A stretch of DNA of 64,000 nucleotides from Mycolicibacterium moriokaense (GCF_003201655.1 NZ_QJJU01000004.1:1-64000), one strand, 5' to 3'; shown: positions 7,962-18,670, counted from the stretch's first letter. Numbers and translations are program-made. Notes: generated by a model not told the origin, from the sequence alone.

Positions 7962-10918
7962 GAACCAAACACCTTCCGTACCACTGCCTTTGCCCTACGG
8001 GTCACCCGCAGATAGTTGTCGAGGAACGCTCCACCGTCGCCACTGTCCCAGCCCGCCGCAACCGCTACGGCGTTAAGTTGACGACCCGGTCCTGGCAGCT
8101 GGTCGGTGGGCTTTCCGCGCACCAGCACCAGTGCATTGCGCGCCCGGGTCGCCGTCAGCCACGCCTGCCGCAGCAGCTCGACGTCCCCCTCCGCGATCAA
8201 CTCCGCCGCGCCAATCGCATCGAGCGACTCCAGCGTCGAAGTGTTGTGCAGCGCAGGCACTTTGTGTGCCTGCTGCAACTGAAGCAGCTGCACCGTCCAC
8301 TCGATGTCGGCCAGCCCGCCGCGGCCCAGTTTGGTGTGGGTGTTCGGATCGGCGCCGCGTGGCAGCCGCTCGGCATCGACGCGCGCCTTGACACGCCTGA
8401 TCTCCTGGACGGCCTCGGCCGAGACCCCGTCAGGTGGATAGCGAATCTTGTCTACCATCAACAAGAATCGCTCGCCCAGATCAAGATCGCCCGCAACGCG
8501 GTGCGCCCGCAACAGGGCTTGAATCTCCCACGCCTGTGCCCATTGCGTGTAATAGGTCTCGTACGAGTCGAGCGTGCGTACCAGCGAGCCGTTGCGGCCC
8601 TCCGGCCGAAGGTTCGCGTCGACCTCGAGCGGCGGGTCAGCGCTGGGGGTGCCGAGCAGTGTGCGGACTTGCTCGGCGATGGTCACCGACCAGCGCACCG
8701 CAGCCGACTCGTCGACCCCGTCTTCCGGTTCGCACACGAACATCACGTCGGCGTCCGAACCGTAACCGAGCTCGCCGCCGCCGAGCCTGCCCATTCCAAT
8801 CACCGCGATGCGGGCAGGCGCTCCTCCATCCGGGCTGTTGCCCCGGATCACCGCCTCCAATGCGGCCTGCAGCACCGCCACCCACACGGTTGTCAGCGCC
8901 GCGCACACGTCGGTGACCTCGAGCATGCCGAGCAGGTCAGCCGACGCGATTCGGGCCAACTCCCGCCGCCGCAGCGTGCGCGCCGCGGCGATCGCCCGCA
9001 CGGGGTCGGCATGCCTGCCCGCCGATGCGACCAACGCCCGTCCCACGCCTTCGGGTTCGACCTCGAGCAGTTTCGGGCCGTTGGGGCCATCGCCGTACAG
9101 CTGAATCACTTCCGGTGCCCGCATCAGCAGCTCTGGCACGTAGGCAGACGTGCCAAGGACATGCATCAGCCGCTTGGCCACCGCGCCCTCGTCGCGCAGC
9201 GTGGACAGATACCACCGCTGATCGGAAAGCTCCTCACTGATGCGTCGGTATGCCAGCAGACCGGCGTCCGGATCGGGGGTATCGGATAGCCAGTCCAGCA
9301 GTGTCGGTAGCAGCACCTGCTGCACCCGCCCCCGCCTGCCGCTGTGACTCGTGAGGGCGGCCAGGTGTGTCAGCGCGCTCTGTGGCCCCTCGTAACCCAG
9401 CGCGGCGAGCTGACGTTCCGCGGCCTCCGGCGTCATGCCTTCTGCAATACCAACGGCCCCAACGGACTCCAGCAGCGGCTGGTAGAACAGCTTGGCGTGC
9501 AGCCGCGACACCCTCAGGTTCTGGCGCTTGAGCTCCTCGCGCAGCACGCCGAGCGCGTCATGCTGCCCGTCGGGGCGCACATGTGCAGCACGCGCCAGCC
9601 AGCGCAGCGCCTCCTCGTCGTCGGCTTCTGGCAGCATGTGTGTGCGCTTGAGCCGCTGCAGCTGCAGCCGGTGCTCGAGCAGCCGCAGGAACTCATACGA
9701 GGCGGTCAGGTTCGCCGCGTCGTCGCGGCCGATGTAGCCACCATCCCCAAGCGCGGCCAGCGCGTCGACCGTCGAAGCGACGTGCAGTGATTCGTCGTTG
9801 CGGCCGTGCACGAGCTGCAGCAGCTGCACGGCGAACTCGACGTCGCGCAGCCCGCCGGTGCCGAGCTTGATCTCGCGGGCCCGCACTCCCGCGGGCACGA
9901 GTTCCTCGACGCGCCTGCGCATTGCCTGCACCTCGGGCACGAAATCCTCGCGCTCGCTTGCCGTCCACACCATGGGCATCAGTGCATCGACGTACTGCCT
10001 GCCGAGTTCGGCGTCGCCTGCGGCGGGCCGCGCCTTCATCAACGCCTGGAATTCCCACGTCTTGGCCCACCGCTCGTAATACGCGATGTGAGAGTCCAGC
10101 GTGCGCACCAACTGACCCCGCTTGCCTTCGGGTCGCAGCGCCGCATCCACTTCGAAGAACGCGTCGCCGGCGAACCGCATCATCTCGCCAGCCACGCGGG
10201 TCGCGAGCGCGTCGGAATCGTCGGCGACGAAGATGACGTCGACGTCGCTGACGTAGTTCAGTTCACGCGCGCCGCACTTGCCCATCGCGATCACCGCGAT
10301 CCGCGGGCACTGACCGTGCTCCCCGCAGACCGACCGGGTCGCGACCGCCAGCGCTGCGCCCAGCGCGGCGTCGGCTTGATCGGACAGATGCTCACCAACC
10401 GTGACGAATGGCAGCACGGGCTCGTTCTCCACGGTGGACGCGAGGTCCATGCCTGCCAGCACCAGAAGCCGGTCGCGGTAGAGCTTGCGCAGCGGCTGCA
10501 GCGCGGCGGTTGTGTCCGTTGCCTTTTCGGCCTGCTCCCGGAAGGTTTTCCTCAACTCGGCTGCCGACGGCAGCGTGACGCCGCCTGCCAGCAGGTGCCA
10601 TGAGTCGGAATTGGCGACCAGGTGATCGCCGAGTGCAATCGACGAACCGAGCACGCCGAACAGCCGGCCCCGCAGCCCGCGGTCCTTGACAAGGGCCTGG
10701 TTGAGTTCGTCCCAATCTCGTGCCACCGCGTCGGCGAGCCGCACCATCGTGCGCAGTGCGTTGTCGGCGTCGGGTGCGCGCGACAGTGACCACAACAGCT
10801 CGACGTACGCATCGTTGTTCCAGCCCAGCCTGTCCAGATCCGCGGGAGCGGAGGCTTCGACCAGCCCGAGCCTGCCAACGCTCGGCAGCTTCGGTCGCTG
10901 CGTCGCAGGTTTGGCCAC
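7958..10918 (-). CDS. glnE: Bifunctional glutamine synthetase adenylyltransferase/deadenylase GlnE
   Basis: GlnE attaches and removes AMP on the conserved tyrosine of GlnA1, setting its activity to nitrogen status. The 986-residue protein has the two expected nucleotidyltransferase halves: an N-terminal deadenylating domain with [17 protein letters not shown] and a C-terminal adenylylating domain with [19 protein letters not shown]. Each is followed by a helical regulatory segment. The start is GTG ([10 protein letters not shown]). It lies 37 nt downstream of glnA2 on the same strand and overlaps the thioesterase start, so glnA2-glnE-thioesterase-LLM looks like one transcript. glnE is essential in M. 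tuberculosis. Confidence 0.96.
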   Translation of the reverse strand: MAKPATQRPKLPSVGRLGLVEASAPADLDRLGWNNDAYVELLWSLSRAPDADNALRTMVRLADAVARDWDELNQALVKDRGLRGRLFGVLGSSIALGDHLVANSDSWHLLAGGVTLPSAAELRKTFREQAEKATDTTAALQPLRKLYRDRLLVLAGMDLASTVENEPVLPFVTVGEHLSDQADAALGAALAVATRSVCGEHGQCPRIAVIAMGKCGARELNYVSDVDVIFVADDSDALATRVAGEMMRFAGDAFFEVDAALRPEGKRGQLVRTLDSHIAYYERWAKTWEFQALMKARPAAGDAELGRQYVDALMPMVWTASEREDFVPEVQAMRRRVEELVPAGVRAREIKLGTGGLRDVEFAVQLLQLVHGRNDESLHVASTVDALAALGDGGYIGRDDAANLTASYEFLRLLEHRLQLQRLKRTHMLPEADDEEALRWLARAAHVRPDGQHDALGVLREELKRQNLRVSRLHAKLFYQPLLESVGAVGIAEGMTPEAAERQLAALGYEGPQSALTHLAALTSHSGRRGRVQQVLLPTLLDWLSDTPDPDAGLLAYRRISEELSDQRWYLSTLRDEGAVAKRLMHVLGTSAYVPELLMRAPEVIQLYGDGPNGPKLLEVEPEGVGRALVASAGRHADPVRAIAAARTLRRRELARIASADLLGMLEVTDVCAALTTVWVAVLQAALEAVIRGNSPDGGAPARIAVIGMGRLGGGELGYGSDADVMFVCEPEDGVDESAAVRWSVTIAEQVRTLLGTPSADPPLEVDANLRPEGRNGSLVRTLDSYETYYTQWAQAWEIQALLRAHRVAGDLDLGERFLLMVDKIRYPPDGVSAEAVQEIRRVKARVDAERLPRGADPNTHTKLGRGGLADIEWTVQLLQLQQAHKVPALHNTSTLESLDAIGAAELIAEGDVELLRQAWLTATRARNALVLVRGKPTDQLPGPGRQLNAVAVAAGWDSGDGGAFLDNYLRVTRRAKAVVRKVFGS

Positions 10919-10955
10919 TACACGAAGGTAGCGCAGCCGTTTTTCGACGCGTCAG

Positions 10956-12296
10956 CTACAGGGACAGGTAGGCCTTCAGCTCGAAGGGCGTCACGTGGCT
11001 GCGGTAGTTCTCCCATTCGGTGCGCTTGTTGCGCAGGAAGAAGTCGAATACGTGCTCCCCCAGTGCTTCCGCGACCAGCTCGGAGCCCTCCATCTCGGTC
11101 AGCGCGACACCGAGGCTGCCCGGCAGCTCCTTGTAACCCATCGCGCGGCGCTCCTCAGGGGTGAGGCTCCACACGTTGTCCTCGGCCTGCGGCCCGAGCA
11201 CGTAGCCCTTCTCGATGCCGCGCAGGCCCGCCGCCAACAGCACAGCGAAGGTCAGGTACGGGTTGCATGCCGAATCGGGGCTGCGCACCTCCACACGCCG
11301 TGACGACGCCTTGCGCGGCGTGTACATCGGCACCCGCACCAGCGCAGAGCGGTTGGCAGCACCCCACGACGCGGCCGTCGGGGCCTCACCGCCGTGCACC
11401 AGCCGCTTGTACGAGTTCACCCACTGGTTTGTGACGGCGCTGATCTCCTGGGCGTGTTCGAGAATGCCTGCGATGAAAGACTTTCCGACATCGCTGAGCT
11501 GAAGTGGGTCGTCGGGGCTGTGGAACGCGTTGTTCTCGCCCTCGAACAGGCTCATATGGGTGTGCATGGCCGAGCCGGGATGCTCAGCGAACGGCTTGGG
11601 CATGAATGACGCGCGCACACCGTCGGCCAGCGCCACTTCCTTGACCACGTAGCGGAACGTCATCACGTTGTCGGCCATCGACAGCGCGTCGGCATAGCGC
11701 AGGTCGATCTCCTGCTGACCGGGCGCACCCTCGTGGTGGCTGAACTCCACCGAGATGCCCATCTGCTCCAGCGCATCGATGGCGTGGCGGCGGAAGTTCG
11801 GGGCGGCATCGTGCACGGCCTGGTCGAAGTAGCCTCCGTTATCCGCCGGTATCGGCTCCGAGCCGTCGTCCTCGCCCGGCTTCAGCAGGAAGAATTCAAT
11901 CTCGGGATGCACGTAGCAGGAGAAGCCGAGGTCGCTGGCCTTGGACAACTGGCGGCGCAGCACGTGGCGCGAGTCGGCCCACGACGGTGAGCCGTCCGGC
12001 ATGGTGATGTCGCAGAACATCCTGGCCGAATGATGCTTACCCGAACTCGTGGTCCACGGCAGCACCTGAAATGTCGACGGATCCGGCCGGGCCACCATGT
12101 CGGCTTCCGACACCCGGGCAAACCCCTCGATCGAGGAGCCGTCGAATCCGATGCCCTCCTCGAAGGCGCCTTCGAGTTCGGCAGGGGCGATCGCGACGGA
12201 CTTGAGGTATCCGAGCACGTCGGTGAACCACAGCCGGACGAAGCGGATATCGCGTTCCTCCAGCGTGCGCAGCACGAATTCTTTCTGCCGATCCAT
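10956..12296 (-). CDS. glnA2: Type I glutamine synthetase-like protein GlnA2
   Basis: This 446-residue GS-I protein keeps the catalytic signatures (FDGSSIEGFARV, HPEIEFFL, NRSALVRVPMYTP). It lacks the GS-I-beta adenylylation tyrosine: where GlnA1 has LYELPPEE, this protein reads VWSLTPEE, so it is probably not a GlnE target. In Streptomyces, GlnA2-type paralogues act on polyamines as gamma-glutamylpolyamine synthetases. Whether the mycobacterial protein does so is not known from sequence. It leads the glnA2-glnE operon, and a GlnR-like box sits 23-38 nt upstream of its ATG. Confidence 0.93.
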   Translation of the reverse strand: MDRQKEFVLRTLEERDIRFVRLWFTDVLGYLKSVAIAPAELEGAFEEGIGFDGSSIEGFARVSEADMVARPDPSTFQVLPWTTSSGKHHSARMFCDITMPDGSPSWADSRHVLRRQLSKASDLGFSCYVHPEIEFFLLKPGEDDGSEPIPADNGGYFDQAVHDAAPNFRRHAIDALEQMGISVEFSHHEGAPGQQEIDLRYADALSMADNVMTFRYVVKEVALADGVRASFMPKPFAEHPGSAMHTHMSLFEGENNAFHSPDDPLQLSDVGKSFIAGILEHAQEISAVTNQWVNSYKRLVHGGEAPTAASWGAANRSALVRVPMYTPRKASSRRVEVRSPDSACNPYLTFAVLLAAGLRGIEKGYVLGPQAEDNVWSLTPEERRAMGYKELPGSLGVALTEMEGSELVAEALGEHVFDFFLRNKRTEWENYRSHVTPFELKAYLSL

Positions 12297-12318
12297 GACC
12301 GCAGCGTAGGTTCCGGCT

Positions 12319-12334
12319 GTTAATTCTGTGTTAC
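12319..12334 (-). promoter_or_regulatory. GlnR-like box before glnA2
   Basis: Read on the minus strand, the site is GTAAC-N6-TTAAC, which satisfies the AC-n9-AC spacing of mycobacterial GlnR sites. It falls in the 51-nt gap between the upstream hydrolase gene and glnA2. It is a single two-box site, weaker than the four-box array before glnA1. The call is inference from spacing only. Confidence 0.45.
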
Positions 12335-12347
12335 GGGGCTGCTAGGT

Positions 12348-13877
12348 CTAACACCGCAGACCATTGGGTGGCGTCACCCGGTCGACGAGAAAGTTCACCA
12401 CAGCGGTGTCGACGCACTGATCGCCGTTGAACACCACTGTGTGCTGGGTGCCCTCGAAGGTGATGAGTGCCGCCCCCATCTGACTGGCCAGATCCACGCC
12501 TGCCGCATACGGGGTTGCGGGGTCATGTGTCGTAGAGACGACGACCACCTTTCCTGGGCCGGGCGAAGAGGCCGGATGCGGCGTCGACGTCGGCGGCACC
12601 GGCCACATCGCGCACAAGTCACGCGGGGCGAACCCGGTGTAGTCGCCGTACGCCAGGAATGGCGCGACCTCGCGGATCTGCCGGTCGGCGTCTGCCCACG
12701 CGGCCGGGTCGGTTGGGTACGGCGAGTCGACGCAGCGAATCGCGGCGAACGCGTCCTGCAGGTTCCGGTAGTGGCCCGAGTCGTCGCGGTGTTGGTAGTC
12801 GTCGGCCAGCAGCAGCAGGTCACCGGGGTCGGTGCCGCGCTGCAGGCCAAGCAGCCCGCTGGTCAGGTACGGCCAGAAGCGCCGGGTGTAGAGCGCGTTG
12901 ACGGTGCCGGTCATCGCGTCCTGATAGCTCAGGCCGCGCGGATCGGATGTCGCCGCCGGATTGGCCACCAGCGGATCGACCAGCTGATGAAAGCGGTCGA
13001 CGAACTTCGTCGGATCGGTGCCGAGCGGGCACCCGGCCGATTGTCCGCAATCGGCAGCGTAGTCGTTGAAAGCCGTTTGGAAACCTGCCATTTGGCGGAT
13101 GGTGTCGGCAATCGGATCGAGCGAGGGGTCGACCGCTCCGTCGAGAACCATCGAGCGAACCCGGTCGGGGTACCGCTCGGCATATGCCGCACCGAGCTCG
13201 GTCCCATAGGAGAACCCGAGATAGTCGATCTGGTTCTCGCCCAGCGCGGCGCGCACCACGTCCATGTCTTGCGCCGACGACGCGGTCCCCACGTTGGCGA
13301 GGAACTCCTGGCCCATCTTCTGGGCGCACTCCCCTGCGAACTGGCTGTACAGCGCCTCGATGTGCGCGACGCCGTCGGGGCTGTAGTCGGCCATCGGCTC
13401 GCGACGGTACGCGTCGAACTCTGCGTCGGTCCGGCAGCGCAGCTCCGGCGTCGAGTGGCCGACGCCGCGCGGGTCGATGCCCACCAAGTCGAATCGGCGG
13501 GTGATGTCGGTGTTGGCCAGCGACGCGCCCATGCTGGCGACCGTGTCCACGGCCGAAGCGCCCGGTCCGCCGGGGTTGACCACGAGCACACCGATCCGGT
13601 CGCCGGAGGCGGGGATCCGGATCACCGCCAACTGGGCTTGGGCGCCTCCGGGTTTCGCGTAATCGACGGGCACCGACACCGTGCCGCACTGTGCGGTGGG
13701 GATGCCGGTGATGTCGCCGACGAACCGCTCGCAGCTGCCCCACAGCGGCGGCTGGCCGTACTGCTGTATCGACTCGCCTTCGGGTGAAGCCCAGGCGGCA
13801 GGGCACGCGATCGCCGCCACCAAGGAGATCGCGAGCAGCACCATAGAAAGCCAGCCCACCCGCCACATGCGCAACAT
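12348..13877 (-). CDS. Exported alpha/beta hydrolase, Hip1/CaeA paralogue (Rv2223c type)
   Basis: This ~509-residue exported hydrolase has an N-terminal signal peptide (WLSMVLLAISLVAAIACPAAWA) followed by an alpha/beta hydrolase fold of the TAP/proteinase family. The oxyanion motif NPGGPGAS, the nucleophile elbow GFSYG (catalytic Ser), the acid in TTHDPATPY and the His in GTQHTVVF are all present. Starts at 13877 and 13868 are both possible. It follows the Hip1-like gene by 76 nt, in the same order as Rv2224c-Rv2223c. Peptidase or esterase activity at the envelope is expected, and substrates are not predictable. Confidence 0.87.
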   Translation of the reverse strand: MLRMWRVGWLSMVLLAISLVAAIACPAAWASPEGESIQQYGQPPLWGSCERFVGDITGIPTAQCGTVSVPVDYAKPGGAQAQLAVIRIPASGDRIGVLVVNPGGPGASAVDTVASMGASLANTDITRRFDLVGIDPRGVGHSTPELRCRTDAEFDAYRREPMADYSPDGVAHIEALYSQFAGECAQKMGQEFLANVGTASSAQDMDVVRAALGENQIDYLGFSYGTELGAAYAERYPDRVRSMVLDGAVDPSLDPIADTIRQMAGFQTAFNDYAADCGQSAGCPLGTDPTKFVDRFHQLVDPLVANPAATSDPRGLSYQDAMTGTVNALYTRRFWPYLTSGLLGLQRGTDPGDLLLLADDYQHRDDSGHYRNLQDAFAAIRCVDSPYPTDPAAWADADRQIREVAPFLAYGDYTGFAPRDLCAMWPVPPTSTPHPASSPGPGKVVVVSTTHDPATPYAAGVDLASQMGAALITFEGTQHTVVFNGDQCVDTAVVNFLVDRVTPPNGLRC

Positions 13878-13953
13878 GTTCGCATGGTTAACGGCCTCAA
13901 CGCCCACCGCCCTGCGGCTGGAATCGAACGGTGACCTGGCTGTGATCTGGCGG

Positions 13954-15465
13954 TCAGCATCGGGTGTTCGGCGGCGGCACGGCCACTTCGACGAGGTAAC
14001 GCGCCGCGATGTCGTCAATGCAGCTGTTCCCCTGAAAGACAACAGTGTGCTGGGTGCCGTCGAAGGTGACCAGCGTGCCGCCGAGTTGTTGTGCCAGATC
14101 GACTCCGGCCTTGTACGGCGTCGCCGGGTCATTGGTGGTCGACACCACCAGGATCGGCGGCAGGCCCTTCACGTTGATCTCGTGCTGATCGCCGGTCGCG
14201 GGAACCGGCCAGAAGGCGCACGCGTCAAGTGGCGCGAGTCCGGTGAACTTGCCGTAGCTCATGAACGGCGCCACCTCGCGGCTGCGACGGTCCTCGTCGA
14301 CGACCGTGGCGCGGTCGGTGATGTGCGGCTTGTCCATGCAGTTGACCGCAACCCGGACATCGGTGGAGTTGTTGTAGTGCCCCTTGGCATCTCGACCCAT
14401 GTACAGGTCGGCCATCGCCAGCATGGTGTCGCCCGTGCCGTCCTTGATCTCCGAAAGCGCTTGGGTCAGGTGCCGCCACAGGCTCGGCGAGTACAGCGGA
14501 AGGATGGTCCCGACAATCGCGTCGCTGTACGCAAGGCCGCGGGGGTCCTTCGTCTTCGCAGGGTGCTCGACCAACGGTTCGACAAGGCCCTTGTACACAT
14601 CCACGGCCTTGGCGGGGTCGGGGCCCAGCGGGCAGTCGCGGCTGCTGGCACAGTCCGCGGCGAAGTTGTCGAACGCCTTCTGGAAGGCGGCGGCCTGCCG
14701 GATCTCTTCCTCGATCTGGTCGGCGTTGGGGTCAACGGCGCCGTCGAGGAGCATCGCCCGAACCTTGTCGGGATAGGCCTCGGCGTAGAGCGCTCCGATC
14801 CTGGTGCCGTACGAGTAGCCGAGATAGGTCAGCTTCTCGTCGCCAAGCCCGGCGCGTATCGCGTCGAGATCCTTGGCCACATTCGCGGTTCCTGAGTTGG
14901 CCAGAAACTCCTTGCCCACCTTGTCAACGCAACGCTGGACGAACTCCTTGTTCTCCTTCTCGATGTGGTCGACACCCGCCTGCGTGTAGTCCACGATGGG
15001 GTCGGCACGCATCCGGTCATTGTCGGCGTCGGAGTTGCACCACACCACGGGTGTGGAGTTCGCGACGCCGCGTGGGTCGAAGCCGACGAGATCGAACCCC
15101 TCGCGCACCGACGTCGGCAGCGTTGGTGCCATCGAACTGGCCGCCTCGATACCGGATTCACCGGGACCACCGGGATTGATGACCAGTGAGCCGATCTTAT
15201 GGCCGGTCGCCCTGAATCGGATCATCGCGATCTGCGCGACATCGCCGTCGGGTTTGGAGTAGTCCACCGGCACCGACAGCATCCCGCACTCCGCGCCGGC
15301 AGGCAGCCGATCGGAGTCCGACGAGGCCGCCTTGCAGTGCGTCCACTGGATCGGCGAGCCCGGCCTCGGCGCCGAGATGACGGCGCGTCCGTCGACCGTT
15401 TTGCTGCACCCGGCCACCAACAGCAGGGCAGCGAAGGTCGCCAGGACCCCCATCTTGCGGTTCAT
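13954..15465 (-). CDS. hip1: Cell-envelope serine hydrolase, Hip1/CaeA type
   Basis: This ~503-residue lipoprotein-type hydrolase has an N-terminal hydrophobic stretch with a lipobox (LLVAGC) and a TAP-like alpha/beta hydrolase domain: NPGGPGES oxyanion loop, GYSYG nucleophile elbow, Asp in TTNDPATPY and His in GTQHTVVF. It corresponds by position to M. tuberculosis CaeA/Hip1, a cell-wall serine protease that processes GroEL2 and affects envelope integrity. That function is family knowledge and is not shown here. I preferred the ATG at 15465 over 15483 because it gives a compact signal peptide. It leads a two-gene run with its paralogue. Confidence 0.87.
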   Translation of the reverse strand: MNRKMGVLATFAALLLVAGCSKTVDGRAVISAPRPGSPIQWTHCKAASSDSDRLPAGAECGMLSVPVDYSKPDGDVAQIAMIRFRATGHKIGSLVINPGGPGESGIEAASSMAPTLPTSVREGFDLVGFDPRGVANSTPVVWCNSDADNDRMRADPIVDYTQAGVDHIEKENKEFVQRCVDKVGKEFLANSGTANVAKDLDAIRAGLGDEKLTYLGYSYGTRIGALYAEAYPDKVRAMLLDGAVDPNADQIEEEIRQAAAFQKAFDNFAADCASSRDCPLGPDPAKAVDVYKGLVEPLVEHPAKTKDPRGLAYSDAIVGTILPLYSPSLWRHLTQALSEIKDGTGDTMLAMADLYMGRDAKGHYNNSTDVRVAVNCMDKPHITDRATVVDEDRRSREVAPFMSYGKFTGLAPLDACAFWPVPATGDQHEINVKGLPPILVVSTTNDPATPYKAGVDLAQQLGGTLVTFDGTQHTVVFQGNSCIDDIAARYLVEVAVPPPNTRC

Positions 15466-15520
15466 GGCTCCACATGCTGCCATGAAGTTGCATCAGCCCT
15501 GGCAAGGGCGGGTTCCGCTG

Positions 15521-16912
15521 CTACCGCGTTGCGTCGAGCAACTCGGCCAGCGCCACCTCGAAGTCGTCGGCCATGTCCCACAGATCGGGCAGCAGCTCTG
15601 GGCACGACACGATGCCGACGTCGAGCTTGCCGGTCAACGACATCACGGTGATGTTCAGCCCCGAGCCATGGAATATCGGGCCAAGCGGGTACATCGCCTT
15701 CACTTCGTTTCCAAGGAAGTACAGCGGCACCTGCGGGCCTGGCACGTTGGAGATCACCAGGTTGTGAACTGGCCGAGCTTCGGTCAGACGGCTGCTGGCG
15801 TAGACGCGCATCGCGATCCCGAACACGGCAGGTGCGGCGAACTGCGACCAGTCCTGAAGCAGCGTCGCGCCGATCGCCGAACTATGTTGTTTGGCAACGG
15901 AATTCGCTTCAGCGATCGACTTCAGTCGCTCGCCTGGATCTTCGATGTGGGTCTCCAGCTTCGAGAACATGCCCGACACCTGATTGCGACCTGGCCGGTC
16001 AGACTTCTCGTGCACCGAAACCGGAACCATCGCGACCAACGAGTTGTCGGGCAATTCGCCTCGGTCGGCGAGGAACTTGCGCAGGACGCCGGACACCAAG
16101 GCCATCACGACGTCGTTGACCTTGACCCCGAAGTGGTCCTTCACCGTCTTGATGTCCTCGAGGTCCAGCTGGGCGAACGCGATGTTGCGGTGACCGGTGA
16201 GGTTGGCGTTGAACGCGGTCTTCGGCGCTGCGAACGGCGCGGCCATGGCCAGGCCGCTGCGGGCGCGCTTGACGGTGTCCACCACCGACGACAGCGTGTT
16301 CGGCACCACGTTGACCAGCTTCAACGGCCGGGTGGCGAACTTGACCGCGCCGCTCACCGCGATTTCCAGACTGCTGGCGTCGCCGATCCCGTCGACCGGG
16401 TCGGGTGCTGGCGCGTCGGGCTCGGTGCTGCACAGGGTGGACATCAGGTTGGCCCCCGTGACGCCGTCGATGCCGGCGTGGTGCATCTTTGTCATCACCG
16501 CGATCCGGCCCCCCGCGTGCGCGTCGGTGCCTGCGATGTTCTCGATCACCCACGTCTCCCACAGCGGCCTGCTGCGGTCAAGCGGCAGCGACGCGATATG
16601 ACCACAGATCTCGGCGAGTTCGTGGCGGCCGCCAGGCGATGGCAGGCCGATGCGGTGCAGGTGCCGGTCGACGTCAAAGTCCCTGTCGTCCACCCACACC
16701 GGGTGGTCGGGGTTGAACCGGCTGTCGGCGAGCTTTTCCCGGAACTGCGGCATGGCCTTGATGCGCAGGGCAAGAGCGTCGCGCAGCCGGTCGAACGTGT
16801 ACCCGCCGGGCATGGTCGAGGTGTCCAGTTCGAGGATCGAGCAGACATGCAATGGCTGTTTTGCGGTCTCTAGGTAGAGGAAACTGGCATCGAGTCCGCT
16901 GAGCCTTTGCAT
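15521..16912 (-). CDS. WS/DGAT acyltransferase family protein
   Basis: This ~463-residue member of the wax ester synthase/diacylglycerol acyltransferase family begins MQRLSGLDASFLYLET and carries the catalytic HHxxxDG motif as HHAGIDG. The C-terminal half has the usual SNVPGPQ and GLNITVMS motifs. Such enzymes use acyl-CoA to esterify diacylglycerol or fatty alcohols for storage lipid. I chose the ATG at 16912 because the in-frame 42-residue extension upstream is atypical for the family. It is inserted between the Hip1-like genes and panB, where I do not recall a gene in M. tuberculosis. Confidence 0.9.
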   Translation of the reverse strand: MQRLSGLDASFLYLETAKQPLHVCSILELDTSTMPGGYTFDRLRDALALRIKAMPQFREKLADSRFNPDHPVWVDDRDFDVDRHLHRIGLPSPGGRHELAEICGHIASLPLDRSRPLWETWVIENIAGTDAHAGGRIAVMTKMHHAGIDGVTGANLMSTLCSTEPDAPAPDPVDGIGDASSLEIAVSGAVKFATRPLKLVNVVPNTLSSVVDTVKRARSGLAMAAPFAAPKTAFNANLTGHRNIAFAQLDLEDIKTVKDHFGVKVNDVVMALVSGVLRKFLADRGELPDNSLVAMVPVSVHEKSDRPGRNQVSGMFSKLETHIEDPGERLKSIAEANSVAKQHSSAIGATLLQDWSQFAAPAVFGIAMRVYASSRLTEARPVHNLVISNVPGPQVPLYFLGNEVKAMYPLGPIFHGSGLNITVMSLTGKLDVGIVSCPELLPDLWDMADDFEVALAELLDATR

Positions 16913-17054
16913 GCCGCCGATCGTAGTGTGAGGAAATCCACTTAACCTGGAGTTCAGGTTCTTGCACCGGGGTGGCAGACTGTGGTGGTCAGACGAACCC
17001 GGGGACCCGGATGGGCCTCGAGGATCGACCCGACTCACCCATTGGGGGACAACG

Positions 17055-17894
17055 ATGTCTGAGCAGACCGTTTACGGCGCTGCCACCGATGACAAGCCGC
17101 GTATGAAAGTACGCACCCATCACCTTCAGAAGTGGAAGGCCGAGGGCCACAAGTGGGCCATGCTGACGGCCTACGACTACTCCACCGCCAGGGTGTTCGA
17201 CGAAGCCGAGATTCCGGTGCTGCTGGTCGGCGATTCGGCCGCCAACGTGGTCTATGGCTATGACACGACGGTGCCGGTGTCCGTCGACGAGCTGATCCCG
17301 CTGGTGCGCGGAGTGGTCCGCGGCGCGCCGCACGCGTTGGTGATCGCCGACATGCCGTTCGGAAGTTACGAAGCAGGGCCGCAGCAGGCGCTGGCCACGG
17401 CGACCCGCTTCCTCAAGGAGACCGGTGCGCACGCGGTCAAGCTGGAAGGCGGCGAGCGCGTCGCCGATCAGATCGCGACGATGACACAGGCGGGCATCCC
17501 CGTGGTGGCCCACATCGGGTTCACCCCGCAGAGCGTCAACGGGCTCGGCGGCTTCCGAGTCCAGGGCCGTGGCGACGCTGCCGAGCAGACCGCCCACGAC
17601 GCCATCGCCGTGCAGGAATCGGGCGCCATCGCCGTCGTGCTTGAGATGGTTCCCGCAGAGCTGGCCACCCAGATCACCGGCAAGCTGACCATCCCCACCG
17701 TCGGCATCGGTGCAGGGCCGAACTGTGACGCGCAGGTGCTGGTGTGGCAGGACATGGCGGGCCTCACTAGCGGCAAGACCGCCAAATTCGTCAAGCGCTT
17801 CGGCGACCTCGGCAGCGAATTACGCCATGCTGCAACGCAATACGCCAACGAGGTGGCATCAGGGGCCTTCCCCGCCGAAGAGCACAGCTTCTAG
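17055..17894 (+). CDS. panB: 3-methyl-2-oxobutanoate hydroxymethyltransferase PanB
   Basis: PanB converts alpha-ketoisovalerate to ketopantoate using methylene-tetrahydrofolate, the first step of pantothenate/CoA synthesis, in the cytoplasm. The 279-residue protein shows [10 protein letters not shown], the metal-binding [11 protein letters not shown] and DMPFGSY motifs, KLEGGE, HIGFTPQ and [10 protein letters not shown] chose the ATG at 17055, preceded by a GGGGGA-type ribosome site. The stop shares CTAG with the convergent enoyl-CoA hydratase stop. Confidence 0.97.
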   Translation: MSEQTVYGAATDDKPRMKVRTHHLQKWKAEGHKWAMLTAYDYSTARVFDEAEIPVLLVGDSAANVVYGYDTTVPVSVDELIPLVRGVVRGAPHALVIADMPFGSYEAGPQQALATATRFLKETGAHAVKLEGGERVADQIATMTQAGIPVVAHIGFTPQSVNGLGGFRVQGRGDAAEQTAHDAIAVQESGAIAVVLEMVPAELATQITGKLTIPTVGIGAGPNCDAQVLVWQDMAGLTSGKTAKFVKRFGDLGSELRHAATQYANEVASGAFPAEEHSF

Positions 17895-18670
17895 GCGAAC
17901 TCGGGCTTCCGCTTCTCGAGGAACGCGTCGATCCCCTCGCGACCGTCGCGGGTTTCGGCCCGTGCGGCGATCAGCCGTCCCTCGAGTTCCATCTGCTCTT
18001 CCAGGCCGCTGGAGAACGTGGACAGCAGCAACGCCTTGACCCCGCCATTGGATCCCCTTGCCGTGGCAGTCATTTGGTCGGCAAGCGCGGCCGCCCGGTC
18101 GGCGAGCTCATCATCGGCGACGACCTCGGTGACCAGACCCCACTGTGACGCCTCCGGCGCCGTGAGGGTCCGGTTGGTCAGCATCAGCTCCTTGGTCTTC
18201 GTGATGCCGATCAGCCGCGGAAGGTAATAGGACGCGCTGCCGTCGGGGCTCAGCCCGGCGCGGGTGTAGGCCATGGTGAACGACGCCGACTCGGCTGCGA
18301 GCACGAGGTCCCCTGTCACCGCAAGTGAGAAACCTGCCCCTGCCGCCACTCCGTTGACGGCGATGATCAACACGGCGTCCATCCGCGCGAACGTCGAGAT
18401 GGCGCGGTGCAGATCGTCGGCGACGCCCTTGATGAGCTGGCCGCGGTTCGGGGCCACGGCGAACGACTTGAGATCGCCGCCCGCGCAGAAGAATCGCCCC
18501 GATCCGGTGAGAACCACGACCTTCGTCGCCTCGGTGTCACAGCGAGCCGCCGCATTGGCCAGTTCGCGAGTCATGGTGGCGTTCATGCCGTTTGCGGCGT
18601 CGGGCCGGTTCAGCGTGATCCGCGTGATCGGCCCGGACTGCTCGAACTTGATGGTCTCGTATTCGGTCAC
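17891..18670 (-). CDS. Enoyl-CoA hydratase/isomerase family protein
   Basis: This 259-residue crotonase-fold protein has the oxyanion-hole segments [10 protein letters not shown] and [13 protein letters not shown] typical of the family. The canonical catalytic Glu of the second loop is replaced by other residues ([18 protein letters not shown] retains an acidic Asp rather than a Glu), so hydratase versus isomerase activity is uncertain. The GTG start overlaps the TetR stop (GTGA), making a coupled TetR-enoyl-CoA hydratase pair. It probably acts on a fatty or branched acyl-CoA. Confidence 0.88.
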   Translation of the reverse strand: MTEYETIKFEQSGPITRITLNRPDAANGMNATMTRELANAAARCDTEATKVVVLTGSGRFFCAGGDLKSFAVAPNRGQLIKGVADDLHRAISTFARMDAVLIIAVNGVAAGAGFSLAVTGDLVLAAESASFTMAYTRAGLSPDGSASYYLPRLIGITKTKELMLTNRTLTAPEASQWGLVTEVVADDELADRAAALADQMTATARGSNGGVKALLLSTFSSGLEEQMELEGRLIAARAETRDGREGIDAFLEKRKPEFA

